A program made the position numbers and the translations under genes. The notes under the pieces were generated by a model that was not told the DNA's origin, did no database searches, and worked only from the letters and a program-made list of their open reading frames with translations. Positions 36,676-46,007 of a stretch of 64,000 nt of DNA are shown in pieces (positions within the stretch are counted from its first letter, which is position 1; every line of letters begins with the position of its first letter). Origin of the DNA: JAQBQB01 sp963757185 (GTDB lineage: Bacteria > Gemmatimonadota > Gemmatimonadetes > Gemmatimonadales > Gemmatimonadaceae); the NCBI GenBank assembly GCA_963757185.1, contig CAVWQI010000008.1:124001-188000 (forward strand), in the 5' to 3' direction.

Positions 36676-39600
36676 TCAGCGGGCCGGCCGAAGGTACCTC
36701 ATGTCAGTCCGCCCCCGTCTGAACCCCGCCTTCTCGAACGCGGTCGCGTGCGGACTTGCCGCTGACGGCTGCCCGTCGATCGTCTCGAGGACGACATCGC
36801 GCCGGAGACGGGTCGACAGGTGCTTGACGAGCGCCTCGGCCGCGTGTGCAACGATCGCCTCTTCCGTATCGGGTCGTACAACCACTCGCGAGCCCCGCCG
36901 CTCGGCGATCAGAATGACGCGACCTCCGAGGGCCACGAGCAGCGCGCTCGAACTGCGCGGGCGCACGAACGGGTCGCGCGATGGGTCGCCGGGGAGAGGC
37001 AGCGAGAAGACGTTCGCCGGATCAGTGGCGGCGATGACCACGGCCTCGTCGTCGCCCGGCTCGTCGGCGCGTAGCGCTTCTACCGCCTCGGGTAGGGCGA
37101 ACTGTGCCCCGGAGAGGCCGCGAACGAAGTACCCGCGGCGGACGTCGCCCCGGAACTCGAGTCGTTTCAGCTCACGATAGACCGCGCGCCACGGAATCAT
37201 GGGCCGCTCGCGACGCCAGATCTCTCGGGCGACCACGCCGTAGCGATCGAGCCACTGACGAGCGACGGTTTCGCCGAGCGCGGATTCGTCGTTCGCCGCG
37301 CCGAGTACTCGTGGCGACGCGACCAGCGACCACCTGCCCGGCCAAGCGTCCGTGTCGCCGCCACCCGGAAGGTCGGGCCTCTGCCAGCGCGGGAGCCGGC
37401 GAAGGTTTGGCCGTCGCTGCACGACGCGTCGATTCGCCGACGGCGAGTAGTCCGCCGGCAGCCAACGTGTGGGGTCCGGCCGTGAGCGCTCGCGCGGCGA
37501 GACGAGCGGCCGCCACCTGACGACCGCGCGCATCGCGTCGATGGTGTCGTTCGTCGCCAGACCGGCGCCGACCAACTCTCGCAACGCGTCTCTCAGCTTT
37601 CGCGAAGAGAATGAGGTCTCTGCCAGCAATTCGTCGAAAAACACCGCGCCCATTCGCGTCATCGCGTCGAGCGTCGACGCCGCGGCCTCACCGATCGGCG
37701 GGTGCGACTCGGGCAGCCACGCGCGCCCGGTTCCGCGACGCAGCATTCGAATGTTGGCGAGGATCGGCGTCGCGTCCTGGGCGGTCGGGGCACCGCCGCC
37801 GACCCACACCGTCTCTCCGGCGGCGATCAGCCGAGCGATCGCACTCGCGTCGTACGACCCCACGCGCGCCGGGAACAGCTCGCGCTCCCACAGCTCGGCG
37901 GGGCGCGAGACACCGTACAGTTGCCTGGCGGCGTGCACCGTGGCGTCGTCACCGTCGAGCCGCGTGGATGGGGCGACGTGCTGCCAGCGGAACATGAATC
38001 GCGAAAATCGCTCGAGGTCGACCGCCTGGATCTGCTTGCGCGCCTGCGACAGCTCGCGCCGTCGCGCGCGTTCCAACAGTCGACGTGAGCACCAGCGGTC
38101 CGCCGCGCTGCCGCCAAACGCTCCACGGACGAGGCGCCCGCCGCGCGTCCATTCGTCGAATCGTTCACCGACCCAGTCCGGATCGAATGCGTATCGACGG
38201 AGGACGTCGGCGATCGAGATGACGCCCGAAAGGGAAATGAATCGGATGAGGATCTCGCGCCGTGCCGCGGTGCGCATCGGCGAAGCGGCGCCGAACGCCG
38301 CCGCGTAGCGCGCCGAGGTCTCGGCGAGCACGTAACGCGTCTCGGACGACTGCGACCCGGCGGGCACGTCGACTTCGACGATGCGCCCCCGCTCGATCAA
38401 CTCGCCGAGTGGGTCGCCGAGTCGACCCTCCGCCTCCTCGGCGGTTCGCTCGCGCAACTCATCGAGCGAGAGATCGCCGGCGCGGTCGAGGAGAATCGCG
38501 AGCTCGTCGGCCGTGCGCGCGCGCGAACCCGGCGCGACTCCGCGCCGGTGCGCCAGCATCTCCTCGAGCACGACGAGGGTCTCCGCGTCGGCGCCTTCCG
38601 TGCCCATCAGCTCGTCGAGGAGCGCGCGATCGAGAGAGAGCAGCGCGGCGCGCTGCTCGGCGTGGGGCGTGTCGTCGGCGTACATCCAGTCCATGACGAA
38701 TCCGAACTGGAGCGACGACGCGAACGGCGACGGCAGGTCGGTGTTCACGCCGCGCAGCCCGATCGCGCCGCTGGCGACGTCGTCGAGCATTCGGGCGAGC
38801 GCGGGCATGTCGAACGCGTCCTGCAACACGTCGCGGTAGGTCTCGACGAGAATCGGGAACGAGGGGTACTCTCGCACCGCGTCGAGCAGATCACGCGCCT
38901 TGAGTCGCTGGAGCCAGAGCGGCATCCGCCGGCGGGCGGTGCCGCGCGGAAGGAGCAGCGCGCGCGCCGCGTTGACGCGGAATCGCGCGCCGAACAGCGA
39001 CGATGAACCGACGTCGTCGAGCATGCGGCGCTCCGCCTCGCCGGCGGTCATCTCCGATACGAGCGACAGCGGCACCCATTCGCGCAGATCGGGGAAGCGG
39101 AGCATCACTCCGTCGTCGGTCGTCTGCACCTGGACGACGGCGCCGCGCCCGAGGACCTCGCGCGCGCGATGCGCGAGAGCCATTCCCCACGGAGCGTTCA
39201 CTCGGCCGCCGAACGGCGCGTGGATCACGACGCGAACGGAGTTCGTCTCGTCGCGAAACTGCTCGACGATGAGCGAGCGTTCGTCGGGCACGGCGCCGGT
39301 CGCGGCGCGCTGCTCGTGCACGTACTCCACGAGCGACTGGGCCGTCGCCTGGTCGCAACCGTAGAGCGTCGTGATCCCATCGACGGCCTGCGGAGTTCGC
39401 GCGGCGTCCAGCTCGCGGCGCAGCGCGCCGATCGCCGGCGCGAGGTGCGACGAGCGGGCCGAATATTCACCGTGCCAGAAGGGCATTCGCGCCGGCGCAC
39501 CCGGCGCGGGAGTCACGATCACGCGATCGTGCTCGATCGTGTTCACGCGCCACGTGGAAGAGCCGAGTTGAAAAACGTCGCCGACGCGCGTTTCGTGGAC

Positions 39601-41190
39601 GAATTCTTCGTCCAACTCGCCGAGTCGCGTGCGGTCGGGAAGGTTGACGGTGTAGAGTCCGCGATCGGGAATCGTGCCGCCGGAGATCACGGCCACCATG
39701 CGCGCGCTTCTCGACGCCGTGAGCGAGTCGTTGATGCGGTCCCACGACAGCCGCGCGTCGAGCTCCGAAGCCACGTCGGCCGGATACTTCCCGGAAAGCA
39801 TCGAGAGGACTTCGTCGAACGCCGAGCGGGTCAGCGCGTGATACGGGTAGGATCGCCGAACGAGGTCGAACAGCGCCGCGCTCGTCCAGTCGTCGTCGAT
39901 GGAGACCGCGGCGACGATGACCTGCGCGAGAACGTCGAGCGCGTTCTGGACGACGCGCGTGGGCTCGACGTCGCCGGCCCGCATAGCGCGCACGATCGCC
40001 AGCATCTCGAGCGCGTCGTCGCGGAAAGTCGGAACGAACACACCGCGGCTGACGGCGTCGAGCGTGTGTCCGGCGCGGCCGACCCGCTGGAGTCCATTGG
40101 CCACGCGCTTCGGCGACTGGAGCTGGAGCACGAGATCCACAGAGCCGATGTCGATCCCCAACTCGAGAGCGCTCGTGCTGACGAGCGCGCGAAGTCGGCC
40201 CGCCTTCAGGGACTGCTCGAGAATGAGGCGGCGCTCGCGGGACAGCGATCCATGATATGGAAGCGCGACTTCCTCACCGGCCAGCGCGTTGATCCGCGCC
40301 GCCATCTTCTCGGCCTGCGCGCGGTTGTTGACGAAGATGAGCGTCGTGCGCGCGTCGGTCATGTGGCGAAGCACGAGCGGCGTGACCGACGTCCAGATCG
40401 TTCCGCCAACGTGCGCGAGATCTTCGACGGGCGACTCGACGTTCAACTCGATTCGCTTGACCAGCCCGCAGTCGACGATGGTGCACGGACGCGTCGTCGG
40501 ATCGGCGCCGCGGCTCGTATCCTGGCCGACGAGAAAGCGCGCGATCTCGTCGAGCGGGCGCTGCGTCGCCGACAGGCCGATTCGCTGAGGCGAGTCGTCG
40601 CAGAGGCGATCCAACCGCTCGAGTGTCAGCGCGAGGTGCGCGCCGCGCTTGCTCCCGGCGATGGCGTGGATCTCGTCCACGATCACCGCCCGCACGCCGC
40701 TGAACATCCCGCGCCCGCGAACGGTCGTCAGCATGATGTGGAGCGACTCGGGGGTCGTAATGAGGATGTGCGGCGACTTTCGAAGCATCCGCGCCCGCGC
40801 CGACTGCGGCGTGTCGCCGGTGCGCACGGCGACGCGGATCTCCGGGAAGGCCTCGCCCGCCGCCTCGAACCGCTCGCGCAACTCGGCGAGGGGCCGCTCG
40901 AGGTTTCGCTGGATGTCGTTGTTCAGGGCCTTCAGCGGCGAGACGTAGAGGATCTGCACCGCGTTCGGAAGCGGGTTCGCCGCGCCGTCGACGATCAGCT
41001 GGTTCAGCTCCCAGAGAAACGCTGTGAGCGTCTTGCCGGTGCCGGTGGGCGCCAGGATGAGCGTGTGCGCCCCGCTCGCGATCGCCGGCCAGCCCTCGCG
41101 CTGTGGGGCGCTCGGCGCGCCGAGGGTTTCCTCGAACCAGGCGCGAACGAGGGGATGGAGCTCGACGGGGAACGGAGGGGCTTTGGTCAA
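36676..41190 (-). CDS. lhr: Lhr family ATP-dependent 3'-5' DNA helicase
   Basis: Superfamily 2 large helicase-related protein, a DNA repair helicase. Motif I (APTGTGKT, 47-54), motif Ia (YVSPLKALNNDIQRNL), motif II DEIH (171-174), motif III SAT, then the second RecA domain with STSALELGIDIGSVDLVLQ and QRVGRAGH. A winged-helix and the Lhr-specific core follow (GRVNAPWGMALAHRAREVLG), and a full-length C-terminal domain brings it to 1504 aa, as in actinobacterial and E. coli Lhr. The C-terminal AAATDPANVFSLP and DALRADE segments belong to the Lhr C-terminal domain. No associated nuclease gene lies beside it. A long open frame on the other strand is its shadow. Confidence 0.95.
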   Translation of the reverse strand: MTKAPPFPVELHPLVRAWFEETLGAPSAPQREGWPAIASGAHTLILAPTGTGKTLTAFLWELNQLIVDGAANPLPNAVQILYVSPLKALNNDIQRNLERPLAELRERFEAAGEAFPEIRVAVRTGDTPQSARARMLRKSPHILITTPESLHIMLTTVRGRGMFSGVRAVIVDEIHAIAGSKRGAHLALTLERLDRLCDDSPQRIGLSATQRPLDEIARFLVGQDTSRGADPTTRPCTIVDCGLVKRIELNVESPVEDLAHVGGTIWTSVTPLVLRHMTDARTTLIFVNNRAQAEKMAARINALAGEEVALPYHGSLSRERRLILEQSLKAGRLRALVSTSALELGIDIGSVDLVLQLQSPKRVANGLQRVGRAGHTLDAVSRGVFVPTFRDDALEMLAIVRAMRAGDVEPTRVVQNALDVLAQVIVAAVSIDDDWTSAALFDLVRRSYPYHALTRSAFDEVLSMLSGKYPADVASELDARLSWDRINDSLTASRSARMVAVISGGTIPDRGLYTVNLPDRTRLGELDEEFVHETRVGDVFQLGSSTWRVNTIEHDRVIVTPAPGAPARMPFWHGEYSARSSHLAPAIGALRRELDAARTPQAVDGITTLYGCDQATAQSLVEYVHEQRAATGAVPDERSLIVEQFRDETNSVRVVIHAPFGGRVNAPWGMALAHRAREVLGRGAVVQVQTTDDGVMLRFPDLREWVPLSLVSEMTAGEAERRMLDDVGSSSLFGARFRVNAARALLLPRGTARRRMPLWLQRLKARDLLDAVREYPSFPILVETYRDVLQDAFDMPALARMLDDVASGAIGLRGVNTDLPSPFASSLQFGFVMDWMYADDTPHAEQRAALLSLDRALLDELMGTEGADAETLVVLEEMLAHRRGVAPGSRARTADELAILLDRAGDLSLDELRERTAEEAEGRLGDPLGELIERGRIVEVDVPAGSQSSETRYVLAETSARYAAAFGAASPMRTAARREILIRFISLSGVISIADVLRRYAFDPDWVGERFDEWTRGGRLVRGAFGGSAADRWCSRRLLERARRRELSQARKQIQAVDLERFSRFMFRWQHVAPSTRLDGDDATVHAARQLYGVSRPAELWERELFPARVGSYDASAIARLIAAGETVWVGGGAPTAQDATPILANIRMLRRGTGRAWLPESHPPIGEAAASTLDAMTRMGAVFFDELLAETSFSSRKLRDALRELVGAGLATNDTIDAMRAVVRWRPLVSPRERSRPDPTRWLPADYSPSANRRVVQRRPNLRRLPRWQRPDLPGGGDTDAWPGRWSLVASPRVLGAANDESALGETVARQWLDRYGVVAREIWRRERPMIPWRAVYRELKRLEFRGDVRRGYFVRGLSGAQFALPEAVEALRADEPGDDEAVVIAATDPANVFSLPLPGDPSRDPFVRPRSSSALLVALGGRVILIAERRGSRVVVRPDTEEAIVAHAAEALVKHLSTRLRRDVVLETIDGQPSAASPHATAFEKAGFRRGRTDMRYLRPAR

Positions 41191-41353
41191 CTGACTCGGC
41201 TCGCGGCTGACAGCGGAAAGCTACGACGGATCGCGGCCATTCTGCGGCCTGTTCCGCCGTCCGAGCCCCGATCTTGGGCTCGAAGTCGGAGGACGGAGTC
41301 CGGACATCAGACTCGAGACCAGCTCTCGCCCGGCCGAAACAGCGAAAGAGCAA

Positions 41354-41387
41354 AACGGCCCGGCTGACCACCGTCAGCCGAGCCGTT
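41354..41387 (-). terminator. Rho-independent terminator of the glycine-zipper lipoprotein gene
   Basis: A 15-bp stem with one mismatch (41354-41368 with 41373-41387) and a four-base loop lies about 65 bp downstream of the gene; on the minus strand it is followed by a T-rich run (TTTTGCTCTTT). Confidence 0.75.
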
Positions 41388-41450
41388 CGCTGTTAGCCGA
41401 GTGCCGTCAGCCGAGTCCCGTCGGCCGTCGGCGGCAAGCCAAATCCGACG

Positions 41451-42320
41451 TTACATGACGATTGGCGACGACAGCGTGAGTCGCAGCGGGGCGCCGGCCG
41501 GCAGACATGCTGCCCACTGTTCGCCGTTGTGCCCGACCGCCGCACCGGTGGCCGCACCGGCGGCTGCACCGATAAGCGTGCCCTTCGTGTTGTGGCCGAT
41601 CATCTGGCCGAGGATCGCGCCGGCGATGGCGCCGCCGACGACCTTCGTCTTGTCCGTTCCGCCGTCGGCGATCTTCGTCTTGTCGAGCGGCGCCAGTGGC
41701 GTGACGTCGCCGGAAACCGAATACGTCTTGTCGTTCACGACGACGCTCTTCACACGGAGCGCGATCTTCGGGTCGCTGCCGTTCTCGCCGGGCGTTACGG
41801 ACGCCACTTCGAGCACGACCGTCGAGCCTGACGGAATCACCGCGCCGTTCGAGCCGGTGACCGACTCGTTGAGCGTCGCGACGATCTTGTCGCCTGGCAC
41901 GTTCGACGTACACACCTTCGATCCGTTGGTGAGCGCGAACGTCGAGCCCGAGCCGATCTCACCGCGCGCCGGCGCGGGTGTCGCTGCCGGAAGCGTTGCG
42001 GGCGCCGGCGCGGGCATCACCGGCGTCGGCTGCACCGCCGGCGGAGCAGCGCGCGATTGCTGTGGCGGCTGTTCGACCTGCGGTCGTCGCGCCGTGTGGG
42101 TGCGAACAGGCGCCGGCCGATCTTCGCGCTGAGCGTGGCTCGCCGGAGCCGGTGCGGGCGCCGTGGCCGTATCCTGCAATTGCGGCGCAGCGGACGTTTG
42201 GGCGTTAGCGAGCGCCAGGTCGCGCGAAAGCGACGAATCCGCCGCGGCACGCGACGTCGATTCTTTATCGGAACACGCCGCGCATGCGGCGAGCGCAACG
42301 CCGATGACGGTCCAGCGCAT
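41451..42320 (-). CDS. Lipoprotein with Pro-rich linker and C-terminal glycine-zipper
   Basis: Starting at the ATG at 42320 the protein has a lipoprotein signal (VALAACAAC-SDK), a Pro/Ala-rich linker of about 95 residues and a globular domain (STFALTNGSKVCTSNVPGDKIVATLNESVTG) with Cys in KVC and a late AAC, possibly a disulfide pair. Near the C-terminus a hydrophobic glycine-zipper (VVGGAIAGAILGQMIGHNTKGTLIGAAAGAATGAAVG) could insert into or pack on the outer membrane, as in SlyB/OsmB-like proteins. A 16-codon longer start is less likely, as it would bury the signal. Terminated by a clear hairpin; flanked upstream by a repeat-rich spacer. Confidence 0.8.
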   Translation of the reverse strand: MRWTVIGVALAACAACSDKESTSRAAADSSLSRDLALANAQTSAAPQLQDTATAPAPAPASHAQREDRPAPVRTHTARRPQVEQPPQQSRAAPPAVQPTPVMPAPAPATLPAATPAPARGEIGSGSTFALTNGSKVCTSNVPGDKIVATLNESVTGSNGAVIPSGSTVVLEVASVTPGENGSDPKIALRVKSVVVNDKTYSVSGDVTPLAPLDKTKIADGGTDKTKVVGGAIAGAILGQMIGHNTKGTLIGAAAGAATGAAVGHNGEQWAACLPAGAPLRLTLSSPIVM

Positions 42321-42486
42321 GGAGGGACTCACCCAACGCGCCGCGGTTGTCGAGCCGAACATGGGCACTATCTCCGGAGCAGGTTCACACTATGGACGGT
42401 ATTGAGTACCCCGATGTTACTAGCCGGTTCACGGCGGGTGGGGCCTGGAGGGGGAGCGCTGGGAGGAGTGCGGCGGCAGTGCGGAG

Positions 42487-42660
42487 ACCTGGAACGAAAA
42501 AGGGGGGCGGGGTGCGGCGTCGAAGCGATCACGAGCGGAGACCAAGTCCAGCACCGCGGGTTTCCGATTCTCCGCACCCCGCCCGCCGCACTCGTTCCAG
42601 GTCCCCGCACCCCGCCACCGCACTCGTTCCGCCTCTTCGCACCGCCGCCTCCGTACTCGT
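42487..42660. repeat. Intergenic direct and inverted GC-rich repeats
   Basis: About 32-bp units starting near 42571, 42603 and 42635 share the pattern CCGCACCCCGCC...GCACTCGTTCC, the third degenerate. An inverted copy lies at 42487-42517 (11-bp perfect complement 42487-42497 with 42592-42602). The 42321-42666 spacer has no gene; the repeats could form a large hairpin between the histidine kinase end and the lipoprotein gene. Confidence 0.6.
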
Positions 42661-42666
42661 CCCTCT

Positions 42667-44904
42667 CTATCCTGACACCTCGATCACCGAATACTCTGAC
42701 GCGGTCGCGGCCGGTATTCGCAGTGGCAGGTAGACGGAGAAGGTGCTCCCCTCGCCGTAGGTGCTGCGGACGTCCACCGAGCCGCCGAGCCGGTCCAGGA
42801 GCTTCCGGGTGATGCTGAGGCCGAGTCCCGTGCCGCCGAATTCACGGGTGCGCGACTGGTCGACCTGGCGGAAGTCCTCCCAAATGGCCTGGAGGTCCGA
42901 CGCGCGGATGCCGATGCCCGTGTCGATCACGTCGATGCGCACGCCGTCGACCGCTCGATGCGCCTCGACCGTGACGCCGCCTCGGTTGGTGAACTTGACG
43001 GCGTTCGACAGGAGATTCAGAAGAATTTGTTTCACCTTCGTCCGATCCGAGTTGATCGGCGGGCAGTCCGGCGCGATGTCGATCGTGAACTGGAGCTGCT
43101 TCTTCCGGACGATCGGCTCGACCTGCTGCGTGACCTCGAGGGTGACTTCGCGCAGCGACACGTCTTCGAGGCGGAGCGGCATTTTGCCCGCCTCGATCTT
43201 GGCGAGATCGAGAATGTCGTTGATCAGCGCCAACAGGTGCTCCGCGGCGGAACGGCCGCGCAGGAGCGCGTCACGCTGACGCGAGTTCACGTCGCCCAGT
43301 ACGCCGTCGAGTAGAAGCGCGCTGTACCCGATCAGCGCGTTGATCGGCGTGCGCAGCTCGTGCGACATGCTGGCCAGGAATTCCGACTTGAGCTTGTTGG
43401 CGCGCTCGACCTCCTGCGACTGCCACTGCAAGCGCGAGTTCTGCTCGGCGAGATCGGCTGTCGCCTCGCGGATGCGGCGTTCCAGCTCGCTGTTGAGCTT
43501 TTTCAGCGCGTCGTAGAGTCGCTCGTTCTCGACCTGCTTGGTGAGATCGTGCAGAACCGACACGACGGCGATCGGTTCGCCGCGTTCGTTCTTGACCTTG
43601 CCGGACACGACCTCGACCGGGAGGTTCGTCCCCGAGCGAGGGTAGACGAGAGTCATCCGCTCGCGGCGCGAATCCTCGTCGAGCATCGCGAACTCGGAGA
43701 TGAACGACGTGAACTTCGTGTCGTTGCCGCGGACGTTCGCGAGCTCGCGGCGAGTGCGGGGCTCCGCCTCGCTCACCTGGAACAGCACCTCGGCCTGGTC
43801 GTTCATCAGGATGATGTTCGACCGTTCGTCGGTGACGAGGATCGGATCGGCGACGTTCTCGAGGACGAGATTCAGCCGATCGCGTTCGCCGCGCACGCCG
43901 ATCTCCGCCTGCCGGACGCGCTGCACCTGACGTTCGAGCTCATTCGCCGCGCGGCGCAAATCGGTGACGTCGCGCAGCACGGAAAGGACTGAATCCTCCG
44001 GGCCGGTACGTTCGCCGAGCGGATGCGCGAGGACCTCGAACAGGAGGTCGTTTCCTTCGTCGGGATCGACGAGGTTCAACTCTCGCGGGCCGTGTTGGAC
44101 GCCGCCGCTCATCGCCGCCTTGGAGAGGAACGCCGTGAGCAGGAGGTTGTTGAGCTCGACCGCGCGGCGTCGTCCGACGGAATCGTTGTCGCGCGCCTGG
44201 AGCAGGCGTTCGGCGCGATGGTTCTGAACGATGATGTCGTTCGACGCGTTGGTGATGACGACAGGATCCGGCAGCGAATCGACGACGAGCGTGAGCCGCT
44301 CGCGGTGCTGCGTGAGTCGCCCGGCCAATTCGTTCGACTCGTGGAGCGACGCGAGACGCGCGACGATCGGGCTCGCCAGCGCGATCAACTGGATCGCCGA
44401 GTCGGCGGCGGCGCCGTCGATATCCCCCGAGAGTATGACGACGCCGGCGGGAGAAGTCGCGACGCGATGGGCAAACGGAGACAGCATGGTCACCGAGCGC
44501 GACGAAACCAGCTCCGCCGCGCGCTCCTGCTTCATCACTTCGAGCGAGCCGCGCTGGAGGGGCTGAGACATCGGCACCGCGACCCACGGTACCATTTCTT
44601 CGAGGGCCCGTGATCCGAGTTCTGATTCGCCTCGAATCGGAAGCAGGCTCAGCGCGCAGATGACGAGCGGGCTGGAGAGGTCGCCGAGCGAGATGCTGAA
44701 GGCGGGTGCGGCTGATTCGAAGCCGTTCGCGGCGACGACAACCAGGCTGTGCTGTGCCGCATCGATCTTGAGCATGACCGCCCGTCGCGCCCTCGTGAGT
44801 TCCACGAGTTGCGCAAGGAGGTGCGAGGTCGCCGACGGAAAGTCAGGCGCCTCGGCGATCGATGAGAGGAGACCGGCGAGGTCGCGGTCTCCGAGAACAG
44901 CCAT
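42667..44904 (-). CDS. PAS-domain sensor histidine kinase at the end of the gas vesicle run
   Basis: Soluble hybrid-less sensor kinase of 745 aa. An N-terminal GAF-like segment (about 1-190), PAS domain near 200-320, a second PAS near 340-455 (VLENVADPILVTDERSNIILMNDQAEVLF), a coiled-coil linker, the dimerisation domain with phospho-acceptor H515 (ASMSHELRTP), and a HATPase domain: N-box N634, G1 DTGIGI 661-666, G2 GTGLGL 691-696. No membrane segment is visible, so it senses a cytosolic cue. It begins 21 bp after gvpA on the same strand and therefore probably shares its message. There is no receiver-domain gene next to it; the partner must lie elsewhere. Confidence 0.9.
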   Translation of the reverse strand: MAVLGDRDLAGLLSSIAEAPDFPSATSHLLAQLVELTRARRAVMLKIDAAQHSLVVVAANGFESAAPAFSISLGDLSSPLVICALSLLPIRGESELGSRALEEMVPWVAVPMSQPLQRGSLEVMKQERAAELVSSRSVTMLSPFAHRVATSPAGVVILSGDIDGAAADSAIQLIALASPIVARLASLHESNELAGRLTQHRERLTLVVDSLPDPVVITNASNDIIVQNHRAERLLQARDNDSVGRRRAVELNNLLLTAFLSKAAMSGGVQHGPRELNLVDPDEGNDLLFEVLAHPLGERTGPEDSVLSVLRDVTDLRRAANELERQVQRVRQAEIGVRGERDRLNLVLENVADPILVTDERSNIILMNDQAEVLFQVSEAEPRTRRELANVRGNDTKFTSFISEFAMLDEDSRRERMTLVYPRSGTNLPVEVVSGKVKNERGEPIAVVSVLHDLTKQVENERLYDALKKLNSELERRIREATADLAEQNSRLQWQSQEVERANKLKSEFLASMSHELRTPINALIGYSALLLDGVLGDVNSRQRDALLRGRSAAEHLLALINDILDLAKIEAGKMPLRLEDVSLREVTLEVTQQVEPIVRKKQLQFTIDIAPDCPPINSDRTKVKQILLNLLSNAVKFTNRGGVTVEAHRAVDGVRIDVIDTGIGIRASDLQAIWEDFRQVDQSRTREFGGTGLGLSITRKLLDRLGGSVDVRSTYGEGSTFSVYLPLRIPAATASEYSVIEVSG

Positions 44905-44925
44905 CTTAAGACCTTCTCCGACGAG

Positions 44926-45222
44926 TTATTTGGTCCTTTCTGCGAGTTGGCGGCGGAGCTCGACGTTTTCGCTTCGGACCCGCTCCAACTCGTCGCCGGC
45001 GCTGATCTCTCGGGGTCGCGACACCGGCGTCGTGATTCCAACCGCTTCCGAGTACTTCAGGTACGTGTCGATCGAGGCTACCACGATGCGCGCCTCGACA
45101 GTAACAAGATCGATTCCAACCAGCGAAACTCGCACCCAGGCGTCGATGACGATGCCCTTGTCCAGTACGCGATCCAGTACATCGATGAGAGAACTGCCGC
45201 TCGGGGTGCGTTCGACGGCCAT
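44926..45222 (-). CDS. gvpA: Gas vesicle structural protein GvpA with C-terminal coil extension
   Basis: Major rib-forming protein of the gas vesicle wall. Residues 1-72 match canonical GvpA: helix LIDVLDRVLDKGIVIDAW, the beta hairpin VRVSLVGIDLVTVEARIVVAS and SIDTYLKYSEAVG. Canonical GvpA ends there at about 70 residues; this one adds about 25 charged residues (GDELERVRSENVELRRQLAERTK) with Leu/Val spacing of a short coiled coil. An AAGGA lies six bases before the ATG. It is the last gvp gene of the run, which is atypical because gvpA usually leads. Confidence 0.93.
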   Translation of the reverse strand: MAVERTPSGSSLIDVLDRVLDKGIVIDAWVRVSLVGIDLVTVEARIVVASIDTYLKYSEAVGITTPVSRPREISAGDELERVRSENVELRRQLAERTK

Positions 45223-45276
45223 GGTGGTCCTTACCTCGATGGTAGAGTGCCGACCTACCTGAAGTTCCGCGGTTCC

Positions 45277-45609
45277 TTATGATCGCTTCGGCGACTTCGA
45301 CTGCACGGGCTGAACGCCCGACGACTGAGCGAGGCGCGTCAACTGTTCTTCGATCCGCGTAAGGCGAGCTTCGATCTCCGGCGCAGCGCCCGACTGAATC
45401 GTCAGGTGCGGGTCGCGGCGCCACCAGTTCAAACCGATCTGTTCCGCTTTGTCGATCGAACAGACGAGCAGGCGCACCTGAATCGTCAGCAGTTCGACGT
45501 TCGCGAGATTGATCTTGATGTCGCCCGCGATGACGAGCCCCTTGTCGAGTACCCGATCGAGGATGTCGACCAGGCCGTGCGATCTCGAGGGACTAACGAG
45601 CTCTGGCAT
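45277..45609 (-). CDS. gvpJ: GvpJ-like gas vesicle protein (GvpA family)
   Basis: GvpA-family minor structural or nucleating protein of 110 aa. The core is VDILDRVLDKGLVIAGDIKINLANVELLTIQVRLLVCSIDKA, with the (R/K)-x-LDKG-(I/L)-VI motif and the family beta hairpin. Unlike GvpA it has AGD in place of DAW and a longer, coiled C-terminus (EIEARLTRIEEQLTRLAQSS). These traits are typical of GvpJ/GvpM-type paralogues. Lies between gvpK and gvpA. Confidence 0.85.
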   Translation of the reverse strand: MPELVSPSRSHGLVDILDRVLDKGLVIAGDIKINLANVELLTIQVRLLVCSIDKAEQIGLNWWRRDPHLTIQSGAAPEIEARLTRIEEQLTRLAQSSGVQPVQSKSPKRS

Positions 45610-45642
45610 TCAGTCGCCGTGAATTAGGAGTTCGCACCGCGG

Positions 45643-46005
45643 TTACCGCAGCCGGCCCAACGGCCCGAGATCGATGTTCAGATCTTCGTCCGTCAATCCG
45701 AAGATGCCTTTCAGCTCGTCCATCCGGTGATTCAGTTTGAGCAGCGCCATTCCGAGCTGTTCCACTTGCTCCTCGCTCAGCGTCCCGCCGTCCATGCGTC
45801 GAACGGCCTGATGCTCGAGCACTTCGCGCAGCAGTTCTATCACGGTCAAGACAAGTCGCGCAAGTCCTTGCTCAACTCGCTCGGGGTCGGCGTTTATCCG
45901 CTCCGGGAGCGCTCTAGCGACGGCTGTTAGTTCCACCGCGAGCTGCTCACCGACCATCGCCGCCTCTCCGCTCGGAGAAACGGGCGCCGACCCTGATTTG
46001 GTCAT
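45643..46005 (-). CDS. gvpK: Gas vesicle protein GvpK
   Basis: Small helical accessory protein of 120 aa. Start at 46005, two bases after the stop of the upstream gvpF/L gene; the longer frame upstream only shadows that gene. GvpK hallmarks: INADPERVEQGLARLVLTVIELLREVLEHQAVRRMDGGTLSEEQVEQLGMALLKLNHRMDELKGIFGL. The gene product is essential in several gas-vesicle systems though its role is unclear. Confidence 0.94.
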   Translation of the reverse strand: MTKSGSAPVSPSGEAAMVGEQLAVELTAVARALPERINADPERVEQGLARLVLTVIELLREVLEHQAVRRMDGGTLSEEQVEQLGMALLKLNHRMDELKGIFGLTDEDLNIDLGPLGRLR

Positions 46006-46007
46006 GC

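Noticed and set aside
39169..41367. 732-residue open frame on the plus strand
   Set aside because: It lies wholly opposite lhr and its composition is the Arg/His/Asp-rich pattern of shadow frames in high-GC DNA.
42571..42660. CRISPR array from three 32-bp units
   Set aside because: Units are contiguous without spacers, degenerate and not accompanied by cas genes.
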